From positions 1 through 64,000 of the forward strand of contig JAEWMY010000051.1 of assembly GCA_023393015.1 (NCBI GenBank): 64,000 nt of DNA, read 5' to 3'. Within the stretch, counting starts at the first letter, position 1, and every line of letters begins with the position of its first letter. Both the position numbers and the translations under genes were made by a program. Below the pieces are notes generated by a model that worked only from the letters and a program-made list of their open reading frames with translations, was not told where the DNA came from and did no database searches. Shown here in pieces: positions 51,102 to 58,998 of this stretch. Origin of the DNA: Spirochaetota bacterium. Its GTDB lineage: Bacteria > Spirochaetota > Spirochaetia > Treponematales > Treponemataceae.

Positions 51102-51111
51102 GCGTTATCAT
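51083..51111 (+). promoter_or_regulatory. ruvC promoter, leaderless geometry, inside the yebC terminator
   Basis: TTGCGG at 51083-51088, a 17-bp spacer and TATCAT at 51106-51111, 6 nt before the ruvC ATG. Confidence 0.65.
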
Positions 51112-51117
51112 CCCGTC

Positions 51118-51624
51118 ATGAAACCAACGGCAACGCGCGTCGTCATCGGCATCGATCCCGGGCTCGCCTCAACCGGATACGGCGTCGTGTCGTCGCTGAA
51201 AACGCGCCTTACCTACGTGGACCACGGCGTCATAAAGACGACGGCGGACATGCCGCATCAGGAGCGGCTACTCGCGATATTCCACGGGGTGTCGGCCCTG
51301 CTCGAGCGGTTCGCCCCGACAGAGGCCGGTATGGAAACCCTCTATTTCGCCAAAAACGTCTCGAGCGCCATGGCGGTCGCCGAGGCGCGCGGCGTCGTGA
51401 CGCTTGCCCTCGCGCTCAAGGGTATCCCTCTCGGCGAATACACCCCGCACGGGATCAAGCAGGCCGTCGTCGGGGTCGCGCGCGCGGACAAGGCGCAGGT
51501 ACAGGAATCTGTTCGCCTCCTTCTGGGGCTTGCCGAAATACCGCGACCGGATCACGCGGCGGACGCCCTCGCGGCCGCCATCACCCGCATACACACGGCC
51601 GACATACTCTCGCTCGTTACCTGA
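51118..51624 (+). CDS. ruvC: Holliday junction resolvase RuvC
   Basis: This 168-residue endonuclease cuts Holliday junctions. The acidic active-site residues are in GIDPGLASTGYG (Asp13), EAGMETLYFAKN and PRPDHAADALA; the TPHGIKQAVVGVARADKAQV segment is typical. The ATG at 51118 lies 6 nt after a -10 box and has no Shine-Dalgarno, so it replaces the ATG at 51100, which would fall within the promoter. ruvA follows 64 nt later. Confidence 0.93.
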   Translation: MKPTATRVVIGIDPGLASTGYGVVSSLKTRLTYVDHGVIKTTADMPHQERLLAIFHGVSALLERFAPTEAGMETLYFAKNVSSAMAVAEARGVVTLALALKGIPLGEYTPHGIKQAVVGVARADKAQVQESVRLLLGLAEIPRPDHAADALAAAITRIHTADILSLVT

Positions 51625-51653
51625 TTCCTCCCCGCGCGGACGCCCGGCACTGC

Positions 51654-51682
51654 TTGCGCTTCGGGCCGGAAACGGCGATAAT
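51654..51682 (+). promoter_or_regulatory. ruvA promoter, leaderless geometry
   Basis: TTGCGC at 51654-51659, a 17-bp spacer and GATAAT at 51677-51682, 6 nt before the ruvA ATG. Confidence 0.65.
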
Positions 51683-51688
51683 ACCCGC

Positions 51689-52297
51689 ATGTTCAACAGC
51701 CTTTCGGGGACGATTACCGCCAAGCTTCCCCAGTCGATATACGTAGAGGCCAACGGGATAGAATGGGATATCGCGTGCCCGACGCTGAGCCTCGACTTCT
51801 TCGGGACGGTCGGCTCGCGGGCGCGCGTCTTTACCTGGCTTTCGCACCGCGAGGACCAGATGCGCCTGTTCGGGTTCGCCACGGTGAAGGAGCGTGACCT
51901 CTTTCTCGACTTGATGAAGGTCGAGGGCATCGGCCCCAAGCAGGCCCTTCGCATACTGTCCGCCATCACCGTATCGGATCTCGAAACGGCCCTCGACGCG
52001 GGCGATCTCGGCAGACTGCAGGCCGCGCCCGGCATCGGAACCAAGACGGCGCAAAAGATGATACTCGCGCTCAAGGGCAAGCTCACCTCCTCGGACGCGA
52101 TTTCGGCGAAGACGTCCGCGAAAACAGAATGGTCCGAGATCGTCGACGCCCTCGTGAACATGGGCTTCGACCGAAGGCTTTCCGCGGAGAGAATCGATAC
52201 GCTCGCCTCAGAGCTCGCCTCGTCCGGTCTCGACCGCGCGGCTCCTTCCTTCGAGAAGGAGCTGTTCCATCGCGCCATCGTGGCGATGAGCTCGTGA
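51689..52297 (+). CDS. ruvA: Holliday junction branch migration protein RuvA
   Basis: The 202-residue protein has the N-terminal OB fold (MFNSLSGTITAKLPQSIYVEANG), two helix-hairpin-helix motifs (VEGIGPKQALRIL and APGIGTKTAQKMIL) and a C-terminal RuvB-contacting domain (DALVNMGFDRR). It binds four-way junctions as a tetramer and loads RuvB. No Shine-Dalgarno is visible; the promoter's -10 box lies 6 nt upstream. ruvB follows 13 nt later. Confidence 0.94.
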   Translation: MFNSLSGTITAKLPQSIYVEANGIEWDIACPTLSLDFFGTVGSRARVFTWLSHREDQMRLFGFATVKERDLFLDLMKVEGIGPKQALRILSAITVSDLETALDAGDLGRLQAAPGIGTKTAQKMILALKGKLTSSDAISAKTSAKTEWSEIVDALVNMGFDRRLSAERIDTLASELASSGLDRAAPSFEKELFHRAIVAMSS

Positions 52298-52310
52298 CGG
52301 GACGGTAGCC

Positions 52311-53369
52311 ATGAAAGATACGACGAACGGCGGAACAAGCGGAATCGTACGGCCGGAACGATTCGAAGAGGACGAACGGGACAGGGCCCTGAGGCCCAGG
52401 CTCCTCGCGGACTTCCAGGGACAGGAACAGATACGCGCGAACCTTTCTGTTTTCATAGAGGCGGCGCGCGCGCGCGGCGAAAGCCTCGATCACCTTTTTT
52501 TGATAGGCCCGCCGGGTCTCGGCAAGACGACGCTCGCGCAGATAACGGCGAACGAACTCGGCGTCGACTTCAAGGTTACGAGCGCTCCCGCGCTCGAAAA
52601 GCCCAAGGACCTCGCCGGCATACTTACCACCGTCACCGAGCGTACCGTCTTTTTCATCGACGAGATACACCGTCTCAAGCCCGCGATAGAGGAGATGCTC
52701 TACATCGCGATGGAGGACTACGAGCTCGACTGGATAATCGGCCAGGGCCCGAGCGCGAGGACCGTGAGGATTCCCGTGCCGCCCTTTACCCTGATCGGCG
52801 CCACGACGCGCGCGGGCATGGTCTCGAGCCCGCTTATCAGCCGGTTCGGCATCGTCCAGCGGTTCGCCTTTTACTCGCACGCCGAGCTCGCGTCGATCAT
52901 ACGGCGGTCGGCGGCCATCCTCGGGGTGAAGATAACGGCTGAGTCGGCCCTTTCGCTCGCGGCGTGTTCGCGCGGGACCCCCCGCGTCGCGAACCGCCTG
53001 CTCAGGCGCATGCGCGATTTCGCGGAGGTCTCGGGCGACGGGTTGATCACCGACGGCATCGTGCGCGACGGGCTCAAACGGCTCGAGATAGACGAGCTCG
53101 GACTCGAGCGGTACGACCGGGAGATCCTTTCCTCGATTGTCGAGAACTACGCGGGCGGACCCGTGGGCGCGGAAACCCTCGCCATCTCGGTAGGGGAGTC
53201 CCAGGAAACCCTCGAAGACTATTACGAGCCCTATCTCATACAGGCGGGACTGATCCAACGAACGCCGAGGGGGCGCATGGTGACCGACAAGGCTTACGCC
53301 CATCTCGGTCTCTCGGCTCGAAGACCCGCGCGGGACGAATCAGATGCAGACCAACGACTTCCGTTTTGA
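52311..53369 (+). CDS. ruvB: Holliday junction branch migration ATPase RuvB
   Basis: This 352-residue AAA+ motor has Walker A IGPPGLGKTTLAQ, Walker B VFFIDEIHRL, sensor 1 TLIGATTRAG, the arginine finger region SRFGIVQRF and the C-terminal winged helix (YEPYLIQAGLIQRTPRGRM). It drives branch migration with RuvA. GGGACGG precedes the ATG. Its last 26 nt overlap queA. Confidence 0.96.
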   Translation: MKDTTNGGTSGIVRPERFEEDERDRALRPRLLADFQGQEQIRANLSVFIEAARARGESLDHLFLIGPPGLGKTTLAQITANELGVDFKVTSAPALEKPKDLAGILTTVTERTVFFIDEIHRLKPAIEEMLYIAMEDYELDWIIGQGPSARTVRIPVPPFTLIGATTRAGMVSSPLISRFGIVQRFAFYSHAELASIIRRSAAILGVKITAESALSLAACSRGTPRVANRLLRRMRDFAEVSGDGLITDGIVRDGLKRLEIDELGLERYDREILSSIVENYAGGPVGAETLAISVGESQETLEDYYEPYLIQAGLIQRTPRGRMVTDKAYAHLGLSARRPARDESDADQRLPF

Positions 53370-54405
53370 CCTTCCCGAGGAACTCATCGCGCAAAACCCC
53401 TCGGGAGAGCGCGGGGCCGATCGCCTGCTCGCGCTTGACCGCGCGACGGGAGCGATTCGGGACGCGTTTTTCGCGGATTTTCCGTCGCTGGTCGATCCCG
53501 AAAGCCTGCTCGTATTCAACGATTCGCGCGTCAGGCACGCGCGTGTCTACGCGACCGCCGACTCGAGCGGCTCGCGCGCGGAGTTCCTGCTTGTCGCGGA
53601 GCGCCGCCTGCCCGGAGTCGAGCCGGGAACCGTCTGGAAGGCCATGGCCCGGAACGCCAAGCGCCACCGCGTCGGCCGCGGGTATACCTTCGACGACGGG
53701 ACGCGCGCCGGTATCGTGGACGTGCCGGGCGAGGAAACGGCCGGAAGCGAATTCCGCTTTCTCGAGTTCTCGCGGCCGATCGACGACGACTGGCTCGACG
53801 CGAACGGCCACATGCCCCTGCCTCCGTACATCAGGCGCGAGGACGGGCTCGCCGACGCCGACCGCTATCAGACGGTGTACGCCCGCGAGACGGGTTCCGT
53901 CGCCGCGCCAACGGCGGGACTTCACTTCACGGACGGGGTACTCGGCGAGCTGGACCGTCGCGGCATCGAGCGGGTTACGGTTACATTGCACGTCGGCTTG
54001 GGCACGTTTTTGCCCGTCCGTTCCGAGAAAATCGAGGACCACGCGATGCACGAGGAATCATACGGGGTAAGCGCCGCGGCGGCGGAGGCGGTTACCCGCG
54101 CGAAACGCGACGGACGGCCCGTCGTCGCCGTGGGAACGACCAGCGTGAGGACCCTCGAGTCCGCCTGGGACGAAGAGACCGGTTCCCTGAGGTCGGGAGG
54201 GGGGGCGACGAGAATCTTCATCTATCCCGGGTACCGCTTCCGCGTGGTTGACGCGCTCTTCACGAATTTCCACACGCCGGAATCGACGCTGCTCATGCTC
54301 GTGTCGGCCTTCGCGGGCAAGGACGCGGTGTTTCGCGCCTACGCTCACGCCGTCAAAAAGAGGTACAGGTTCTTTTCCTACGGCGACTCGATGTTCATCC
54401 GGTAG
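53344..54405 (+). CDS. queA: S-adenosylmethionine:tRNA ribosyltransferase-isomerase
   Basis: This 353-residue enzyme builds epoxyqueuosine from preQ1 in tRNA. Family motifs are FDLPEELIAQNPSGERGADRLL, VFNDSRV, HMPLPPYIRRED, TGSVAAPTAGLHFT, HVGLGTFLPV and TNFHTPESTLLMLVSAFAG. It overlaps the end of ruvB by 26 nt, so it is coupled to the ruv genes, a common neighbourhood. It converges with the Mo-hydroxylase-like operon. Confidence 0.95.
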   Translation: MQTNDFRFDLPEELIAQNPSGERGADRLLALDRATGAIRDAFFADFPSLVDPESLLVFNDSRVRHARVYATADSSGSRAEFLLVAERRLPGVEPGTVWKAMARNAKRHRVGRGYTFDDGTRAGIVDVPGEETAGSEFRFLEFSRPIDDDWLDANGHMPLPPYIRREDGLADADRYQTVYARETGSVAAPTAGLHFTDGVLGELDRRGIERVTVTLHVGLGTFLPVRSEKIEDHAMHEESYGVSAAAAEAVTRAKRDGRPVVAVGTTSVRTLESAWDEETGSLRSGGGATRIFIYPGYRFRVVDALFTNFHTPESTLLMLVSAFAGKDAVFRAYAHAVKKRYRFFSYGDSMFIR

Positions 54406-54421
54406 CGATCGCCGCCCGCCT

Positions 54422-55261
54422 CTAGGTGAGGAGCCTCAACGAGTCCTCGATGAGGTTCAGCATGCAGCTCCGCTCGTACGAAGGAGGGAACAGCGTCCTG
54501 TCGAAGAAGAGTTCGGCCTTGTCCATGAGGTTCACCATGTCGCGCTCGGACAGGGGCAGGGTACGCCCTATCATGAGGTTCTCGAACTCGCGCTGCCGGA
54601 AAAAGAATTTTCCCGCCCACGCGATCCGGATGTCCGCGAGGACGTTCTTTTGCGCCTTCACGAGAAATGCGAACGACGACGTCGTGTCCGTTACCATGTT
54701 CGCCCTTCCTATCCTGCGGTAGATCGAGATGTCCCATTCCTGCGTCGGTACGCGTATCTTGCTGATGAACTCAGGCGTCTTCGTGTGTTCGCGTCCCGTG
54801 TTCGAGAAGTACCGCAACATCGGTATCCACGTCGCCTCGAGCGGCGTGCGGATCTCGAGCTTCGCGTCGAGCGCGAGAAGCGGCGCGAACGCCGAAAGGC
54901 GTCGTCCCTTGGCGGCTATGTTTCCGCCGATCGTCGCGATCGACCTGATGGCGGGGTTCGCGATTCCGAGAACGCACTCATGGAGCATGTCGGGCAGGTT
55001 CTTCCTCCCGAGCTGAAGGAGGGAGGCGAGCGTGACGGAGGAGCCGAACTCGAGGTATCGCTCCGTCTTGTTGACCGTCGAAAGCTCGGGTATACGGGCG
55101 ACCGAGAGTATGTTCGCGGGAAGGTTGAGGGCGTAGCCCGACTGCCTGCGGGCTATTTCGGTGCATCCCGCCACGACCGATATCCCGCTCACGTTCTTGA
55201 GGATCATCTGCACTTCCGCGACGTTGTTGGCGTGGAATACGGTCGTGTTCTTATTTAGCAT
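54422..55261 (-). CDS. FAD-binding subunit of a xanthine-dehydrogenase-like enzyme
   Basis: The 279-residue protein has the PCMH-type FAD fold: VVAGCTEIARRQSG near the N-terminus replaces the common VAGGTDL motif, and IRSIATIGGNIAAKGRR is the conserved TIGGN motif, followed by ALLALDAKLEI-type sequence. It would pass electrons between the iron-sulphur subunit and an acceptor. It is the last gene of the operon and overlaps the preceding gene by 11 nt. Confidence 0.85.
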   Translation of the reverse strand: MLNKNTTVFHANNVAEVQMILKNVSGISVVAGCTEIARRQSGYALNLPANILSVARIPELSTVNKTERYLEFGSSVTLASLLQLGRKNLPDMLHECVLGIANPAIRSIATIGGNIAAKGRRLSAFAPLLALDAKLEIRTPLEATWIPMLRYFSNTGREHTKTPEFISKIRVPTQEWDISIYRRIGRANMVTDTTSSFAFLVKAQKNVLADIRIAWAGKFFFRQREFENLMIGRTLPLSERDMVNLMDKAELFFDRTLFPPSYERSCMLNLIEDSLRLLT

Positions 55262-55730
55262 TGAGCCTCTTTCTCCTGACGGTACCGGCGTTCCGGACGC
55301 CGGCGATCAAGTCGCCGACGCTCGTGCACCTGCAGATGTTTCCCGCGTACATGGTCCTGATATCCTCCTCGCTCGGCCTGAGCGAGGCCTGGAGCGTCGC
55401 GTGCGCGATGAATATCTTGCCGGAGTCGCAGAAGCCGCACATCGAGACGCCCGCGAGCGCGAAACCTTCGAGTATATCCGCGCAGTCGGGCGTTTCGCGG
55501 AAGGCCTCGATGGTCGTCACGGAGGAGTTCTTGACCTGGAAGACGGGAACGATGCAGGAGGGAACCGGGTTACCGCTCATCAGCACGGTGCACGACCCGC
55601 AGCGGCCCGAGAGGCAACCCTCGCGCGCCCCGAGAAGCCGGAACCTCCCGCGGAGTATGCGGACGAGACGCTCTCCGGGATTCGAGTCGATGATAACCCT
55701 TTCCCCGTTAAGATCGAACGGTATGATCAT
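55251..55730 (-). CDS. Double 2Fe-2S subunit of a xanthine-dehydrogenase-like enzyme
   Basis: The 159-residue protein has a plant-ferredoxin-type cluster site GCLSGRCGSCTVLM with a fourth Cys in PSC, and the second helical cluster site CGFCDSG with ICRCTSV. All eight expected cysteines are present. It overlaps the Mo-subunit gene by 4 nt. It is a normal partner in three-subunit molybdenum hydroxylases, so electron transfer looks intact even though the large subunit is divergent. Confidence 0.88.
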   Translation of the reverse strand: MIIPFDLNGERVIIDSNPGERLVRILRGRFRLLGAREGCLSGRCGSCTVLMSGNPVPSCIVPVFQVKNSSVTTIEAFRETPDCADILEGFALAGVSMCGFCDSGKIFIAHATLQASLRPSEEDIRTMYAGNICRCTSVGDLIAGVRNAGTVRRKRLNAK

Positions 55731-57817
55731 GCCTGTTCCTCCGTTTCGTCGGATACGAGCGCGTAGAGGGATTCTGGATCGAGCGGAAGCGACGCGATCT
55801 TCCTGCGCAGGACCTGGGCGACGGCGACCGAGAACGCGGCCGGAAGCAGGTTGTGCGCGAGCGATCCGATGCCGCGGGGCTCGTCGCCCGATTCGAGAAA
55901 GGTGATCGACGCCTCGGGTATTCCGGAAGGAGGGAGCACGTCGTACTGGATCGAATCCTTCGGGTAGAGCCTTCCGTCGCGGAGGGTGATGCTTTCCGCC
56001 ACGACGCGGGATATCGCCTGCGCGACGGATTTCCTGACCGAGCTCGTCGCGGCGGCCTTGTCGAGAACCCTTCCCGCGTCGCAGGCGATCCAGATGCCGC
56101 GGATGTCGGATTCCCAGGTGAGCGGGTCGATCTCGACCTCAACCGCGCACACCGCGTTGGTCGTCGAGACGAAGGGCGTGCCGCGAAGCTGAGCCGAATC
56201 CCAGTCGTCGGTTTTGGGCTGTTTCCATGCCCGTTTGACCGTGATCGGGAGCGGTTGCCTGAAACGTTTTTTCTGAATCGCGAGACAGCATTTCTCCACG
56301 AGCGGGGCGAGTATAGTCAGTTTGGAGGAGAGCGTTTCGGGCCCCGAAAGCGAAAGGCTTTCGGTACTGTCTCCCGCGAGGGAGATGAAGTCCTTTTCGA
56401 TGCCGAAGATATCGGCCGCGATTCCCGAGATGATCCGCGTCATCGACTCGGACGCGTTTCCCGCGGAAACGCGTACCTTCCCGTCGGTGTCCATCGTCAC
56501 CGATACCGCGTAACCGCCGTCGGAGGGAACCTTTCCGGTAAATCCGTTTCCCTGGTATCCCGCCACTATCCCGATACCGCGGAGGGGTCCGTCGCGGAAA
56601 CCGCTCCTTCTCCGATTCAGTATCTCGTACGCCGCGTATTTTCTGGTAAAGTCGCTCTGCCGGCAAACGGCCTCGAACAGCTCGGGGAACCGGTGATCCT
56701 CCTTGAGCGTGGAACCGGTAAGCGTTATGCGTCCCCGCTGGATCATGTTGAGGCCCTTCCATTCCACGGGAGACGCGCCCAGGCGCATGATCGTGTCGGC
56801 TACGTGCGTCTCGAGCGCGAAGAAGGCCTGCGCCTCGCCCCAGCCCGCCATGGCGCCCATCGGGGGAAGGTTCGTGCGCAGGGCGTACGCCTCGATGCGG
56901 TAGTCGGGGCAGGTATAGGGGCCGAGCGCCGCGATGGTCATCCGGTCGATTATCTCGTCGATCAACGGGCTGTACGCGCCCGCGTTGATGAGGATGCGCG
57001 CGTGCAGGGCCGCGAGCGATCCCTGGTCGTCGAGAGACGTCCGGTACATGATCCTCACGGGCGCCGATTTTCCCGAAAAAAGGAAATCCTCCTGACGCGA
57101 GAAGCACAGCTTGACGGGCCGCTTGCTCAGGACCGCCGCTAGAGAAACCTGCGCGGCGATGAGCGACGGATACCATATCTTGCCGTCCATGGTTTCCCCG
57201 GCCCTCGTCGGGTGCACTACGATCTCCGACGGGTCGAGGTCAAGTACGGCGGATACGGTCGATCGAACGTGAAAGGGCCATTGCGTGGCGCAATACACGT
57301 CGAGCCTCTCGTGCGAGACGTTGACCGCGACGCCGACTGGTTCCGCGTAGTAGTGGTCCTGCGGCCCGATCTCGCTAACCGTTTCCGTCACGGACCCGAG
57401 CTTCTGGAAGGCGACGTCAGAATTGCCCGAGAAGATGATCCGCTTCGCGACGACCTGCGACGCGCTGAATTTCTCGCTGAACGGAAAGGGTTCCAGGGGT
57501 TCCGTTTCGATCAGAACCTCCGAAACGAGTTCCTGTACCGTCTGCAGGTTCGGTCCGACGAGAATTCCTATCGGTTCCCCGAAGTACTGAATCTCGTACG
57601 GCGTGAATACGGGCACCGACGTACCCATGACGGTAAGGCGGTTCTCCCCGGGTATATCCGTCGCCGTGTACAGGTGATACCCGTCCGGCATCGCCGGTGG
57701 CCGGACGCCGATGAGGTAGCCGCGTTGTATCGAGGAACGTACGAGCACGCCGTAATACTGATCATGAAAGTCCATGTCGGAGAAAAAGACCTGCGTGTTC
57801 GTTGGTTTCGGCTTCAT
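55727..57817 (-). CDS. Divergent molybdopterin-binding (large) subunit, xanthine dehydrogenase family
   Basis: The 696-residue protein aligns along the family, e.g. GEPIGILVGPN, DHYYAEPVGVAV, VYCATQWPFHVRSTVSAVL, RQEDFLFSGKSAPV and the C-terminal CDAGRVLD. Key sites differ: the motif normally GGGFGGK is here AGETMDGK; the RGFG loop is AMAGWGEAQ; and the catalytic Glu expected in a VGEPP-like motif is replaced, with GIGSLAHNLLPAA in its place. It is shorter than the usual length of about 760 residues or more. It may act on an unusual substrate or have lost hydroxylase chemistry. It starts 4 nt inside the aminotransferase gene. Confidence 0.78.
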   Translation of the reverse strand: MKPKPTNTQVFFSDMDFHDQYYGVLVRSSIQRGYLIGVRPPAMPDGYHLYTATDIPGENRLTVMGTSVPVFTPYEIQYFGEPIGILVGPNLQTVQELVSEVLIETEPLEPFPFSEKFSASQVVAKRIIFSGNSDVAFQKLGSVTETVSEIGPQDHYYAEPVGVAVNVSHERLDVYCATQWPFHVRSTVSAVLDLDPSEIVVHPTRAGETMDGKIWYPSLIAAQVSLAAVLSKRPVKLCFSRQEDFLFSGKSAPVRIMYRTSLDDQGSLAALHARILINAGAYSPLIDEIIDRMTIAALGPYTCPDYRIEAYALRTNLPPMGAMAGWGEAQAFFALETHVADTIMRLGASPVEWKGLNMIQRGRITLTGSTLKEDHRFPELFEAVCRQSDFTRKYAAYEILNRRRSGFRDGPLRGIGIVAGYQGNGFTGKVPSDGGYAVSVTMDTDGKVRVSAGNASESMTRIISGIAADIFGIEKDFISLAGDSTESLSLSGPETLSSKLTILAPLVEKCCLAIQKKRFRQPLPITVKRAWKQPKTDDWDSAQLRGTPFVSTTNAVCAVEVEIDPLTWESDIRGIWIACDAGRVLDKAAATSSVRKSVAQAISRVVAESITLRDGRLYPKDSIQYDVLPPSGIPEASITFLESGDEPRGIGSLAHNLLPAAFSVAVAQVLRRKIASLPLDPESLYALVSDETEEQA

Positions 57818-58998
57818 CTGGCCTTCCGGTAATGGCGTTCGCCCGTTCGCTTTACGACGTCGATGACCCGTGCGACTTGGGCGTCGCTCATGTCGGGCCA
57901 GAGGGGAAGGGTGATCGAGGAGGCGGCCTTTCGCGCGGTTTCGGGGAAACTCCGCCCGTCGAGGTTATAGCGTTTCTTGCACCAGGTCATCTCGTAGTGC
58001 GGGATAAAGTGCATCGATATGCCGAGACCGCCGTCCTGAAGCTCGCGCGCGAAGTCGTCGCGGTCGCAGTCCAGCAGTTCGGGCACGACGCGGATCATGT
58101 ACAGGTGCCAGGCGTTGCCCGGCGAGTCGGGCGGGGTAACGAGCCAGTCGAGGCCGGCGAATGCCTCGTTGAAGCTCGCCGCGATTCCCGATCTCCTGAC
58201 GAAGAACTCGTCGGCCTTTTCGAGTTGTACCCTCCCGAGGGCGGCCAGGATGTCGGGAAGGTTGCATTTCCAACCCTCGGTCGTCACGTCGTATTTCCAT
58301 GAGGCGTCGCGCGCGGTGTACCGGTCCCAAACGGTTCGGTCGATCCCGTGCGATCTGAGCGTCCGTATCCGGGCGGCGGCCTCGTCGTCGCGCACGGTGA
58401 TCATTCCGCCTTCCCCGGTAGTTATCGTTTTCGTCGCGTAGAAGGAGAACACTCCCGCGTCTCCGACGGTGCCGGCGAATCCGAGCGGCGTCCGCGACGG
58501 GAAGGAGTGGGCGGCGTCCTCGATCACCGCGACTCCACGCCCGCGGGCTATCTCCATAATCGACCGCATGTCGCAGGGATTGCCGGCGATATGCACGGGA
58601 ACCACCGCGCGTATCGAGGCGTCGCGCGAAAGGGCTTCGTCGACCTTGTCCGGGTCAAGTCCGTAATCGTCCGCCGATACGTCGGCGTAGGTAACCTCGG
58701 CGCCGAGGTGTATCGCGCTCGTCGCGGTGGAGACGAAGGTATACGGCGAAGTCAGAATCCTGGTGCCGGGACCGACACCGAATGCTTGCATGGCGAGCAG
58801 GAGCCCCGACGATGCGCTGTTTACCGCGAGGGCGTGGGGCGACGAGGTAAATCCGGCGAATTCCCGCTCGAAGGCGAGCGCCTCCGAGCCGGTCGTGATC
58901 CAACCGGACCTGAGAACCCTGACGACGGCCTCTTCCTCGCGGGCGTCGAACGAGGGCCTGAAAAAGGGAATGAAGTCGGCGGGTTTCTTATCGGGCAT
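57814..58998 (-). CDS. DegT/DnrJ/EryC1/StrS-family sugar aminotransferase
   Basis: This 394-residue PLP enzyme aminates nucleotide keto-sugars. It has IPFFRPSFDAREEEAVVRVLRSG at the start, TSPYTFVSTATSAIHLGA, VIEDAAHSFPS and the PLP Lys in SFYATKTITTGEGG, followed by CNLPDILAALGRVQL. It resembles PseC/ArnB-type enzymes. It overlaps the dehydratase gene by 11 nt and is likely to use that enzyme's 4-keto-sugar product, giving a 4-amino sugar. Confidence 0.88.
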   Translation of the reverse strand: MPDKKPADFIPFFRPSFDAREEEAVVRVLRSGWITTGSEALAFEREFAGFTSSPHALAVNSASSGLLLAMQAFGVGPGTRILTSPYTFVSTATSAIHLGAEVTYADVSADDYGLDPDKVDEALSRDASIRAVVPVHIAGNPCDMRSIMEIARGRGVAVIEDAAHSFPSRTPLGFAGTVGDAGVFSFYATKTITTGEGGMITVRDDEAAARIRTLRSHGIDRTVWDRYTARDASWKYDVTTEGWKCNLPDILAALGRVQLEKADEFFVRRSGIAASFNEAFAGLDWLVTPPDSPGNAWHLYMIRVVPELLDCDRDDFARELQDGGLGISMHFIPHYEMTWCKKRYNLDGRSFPETARKAASSITLPLWPDMSDAQVARVIDVVKRTGERHYRKAR

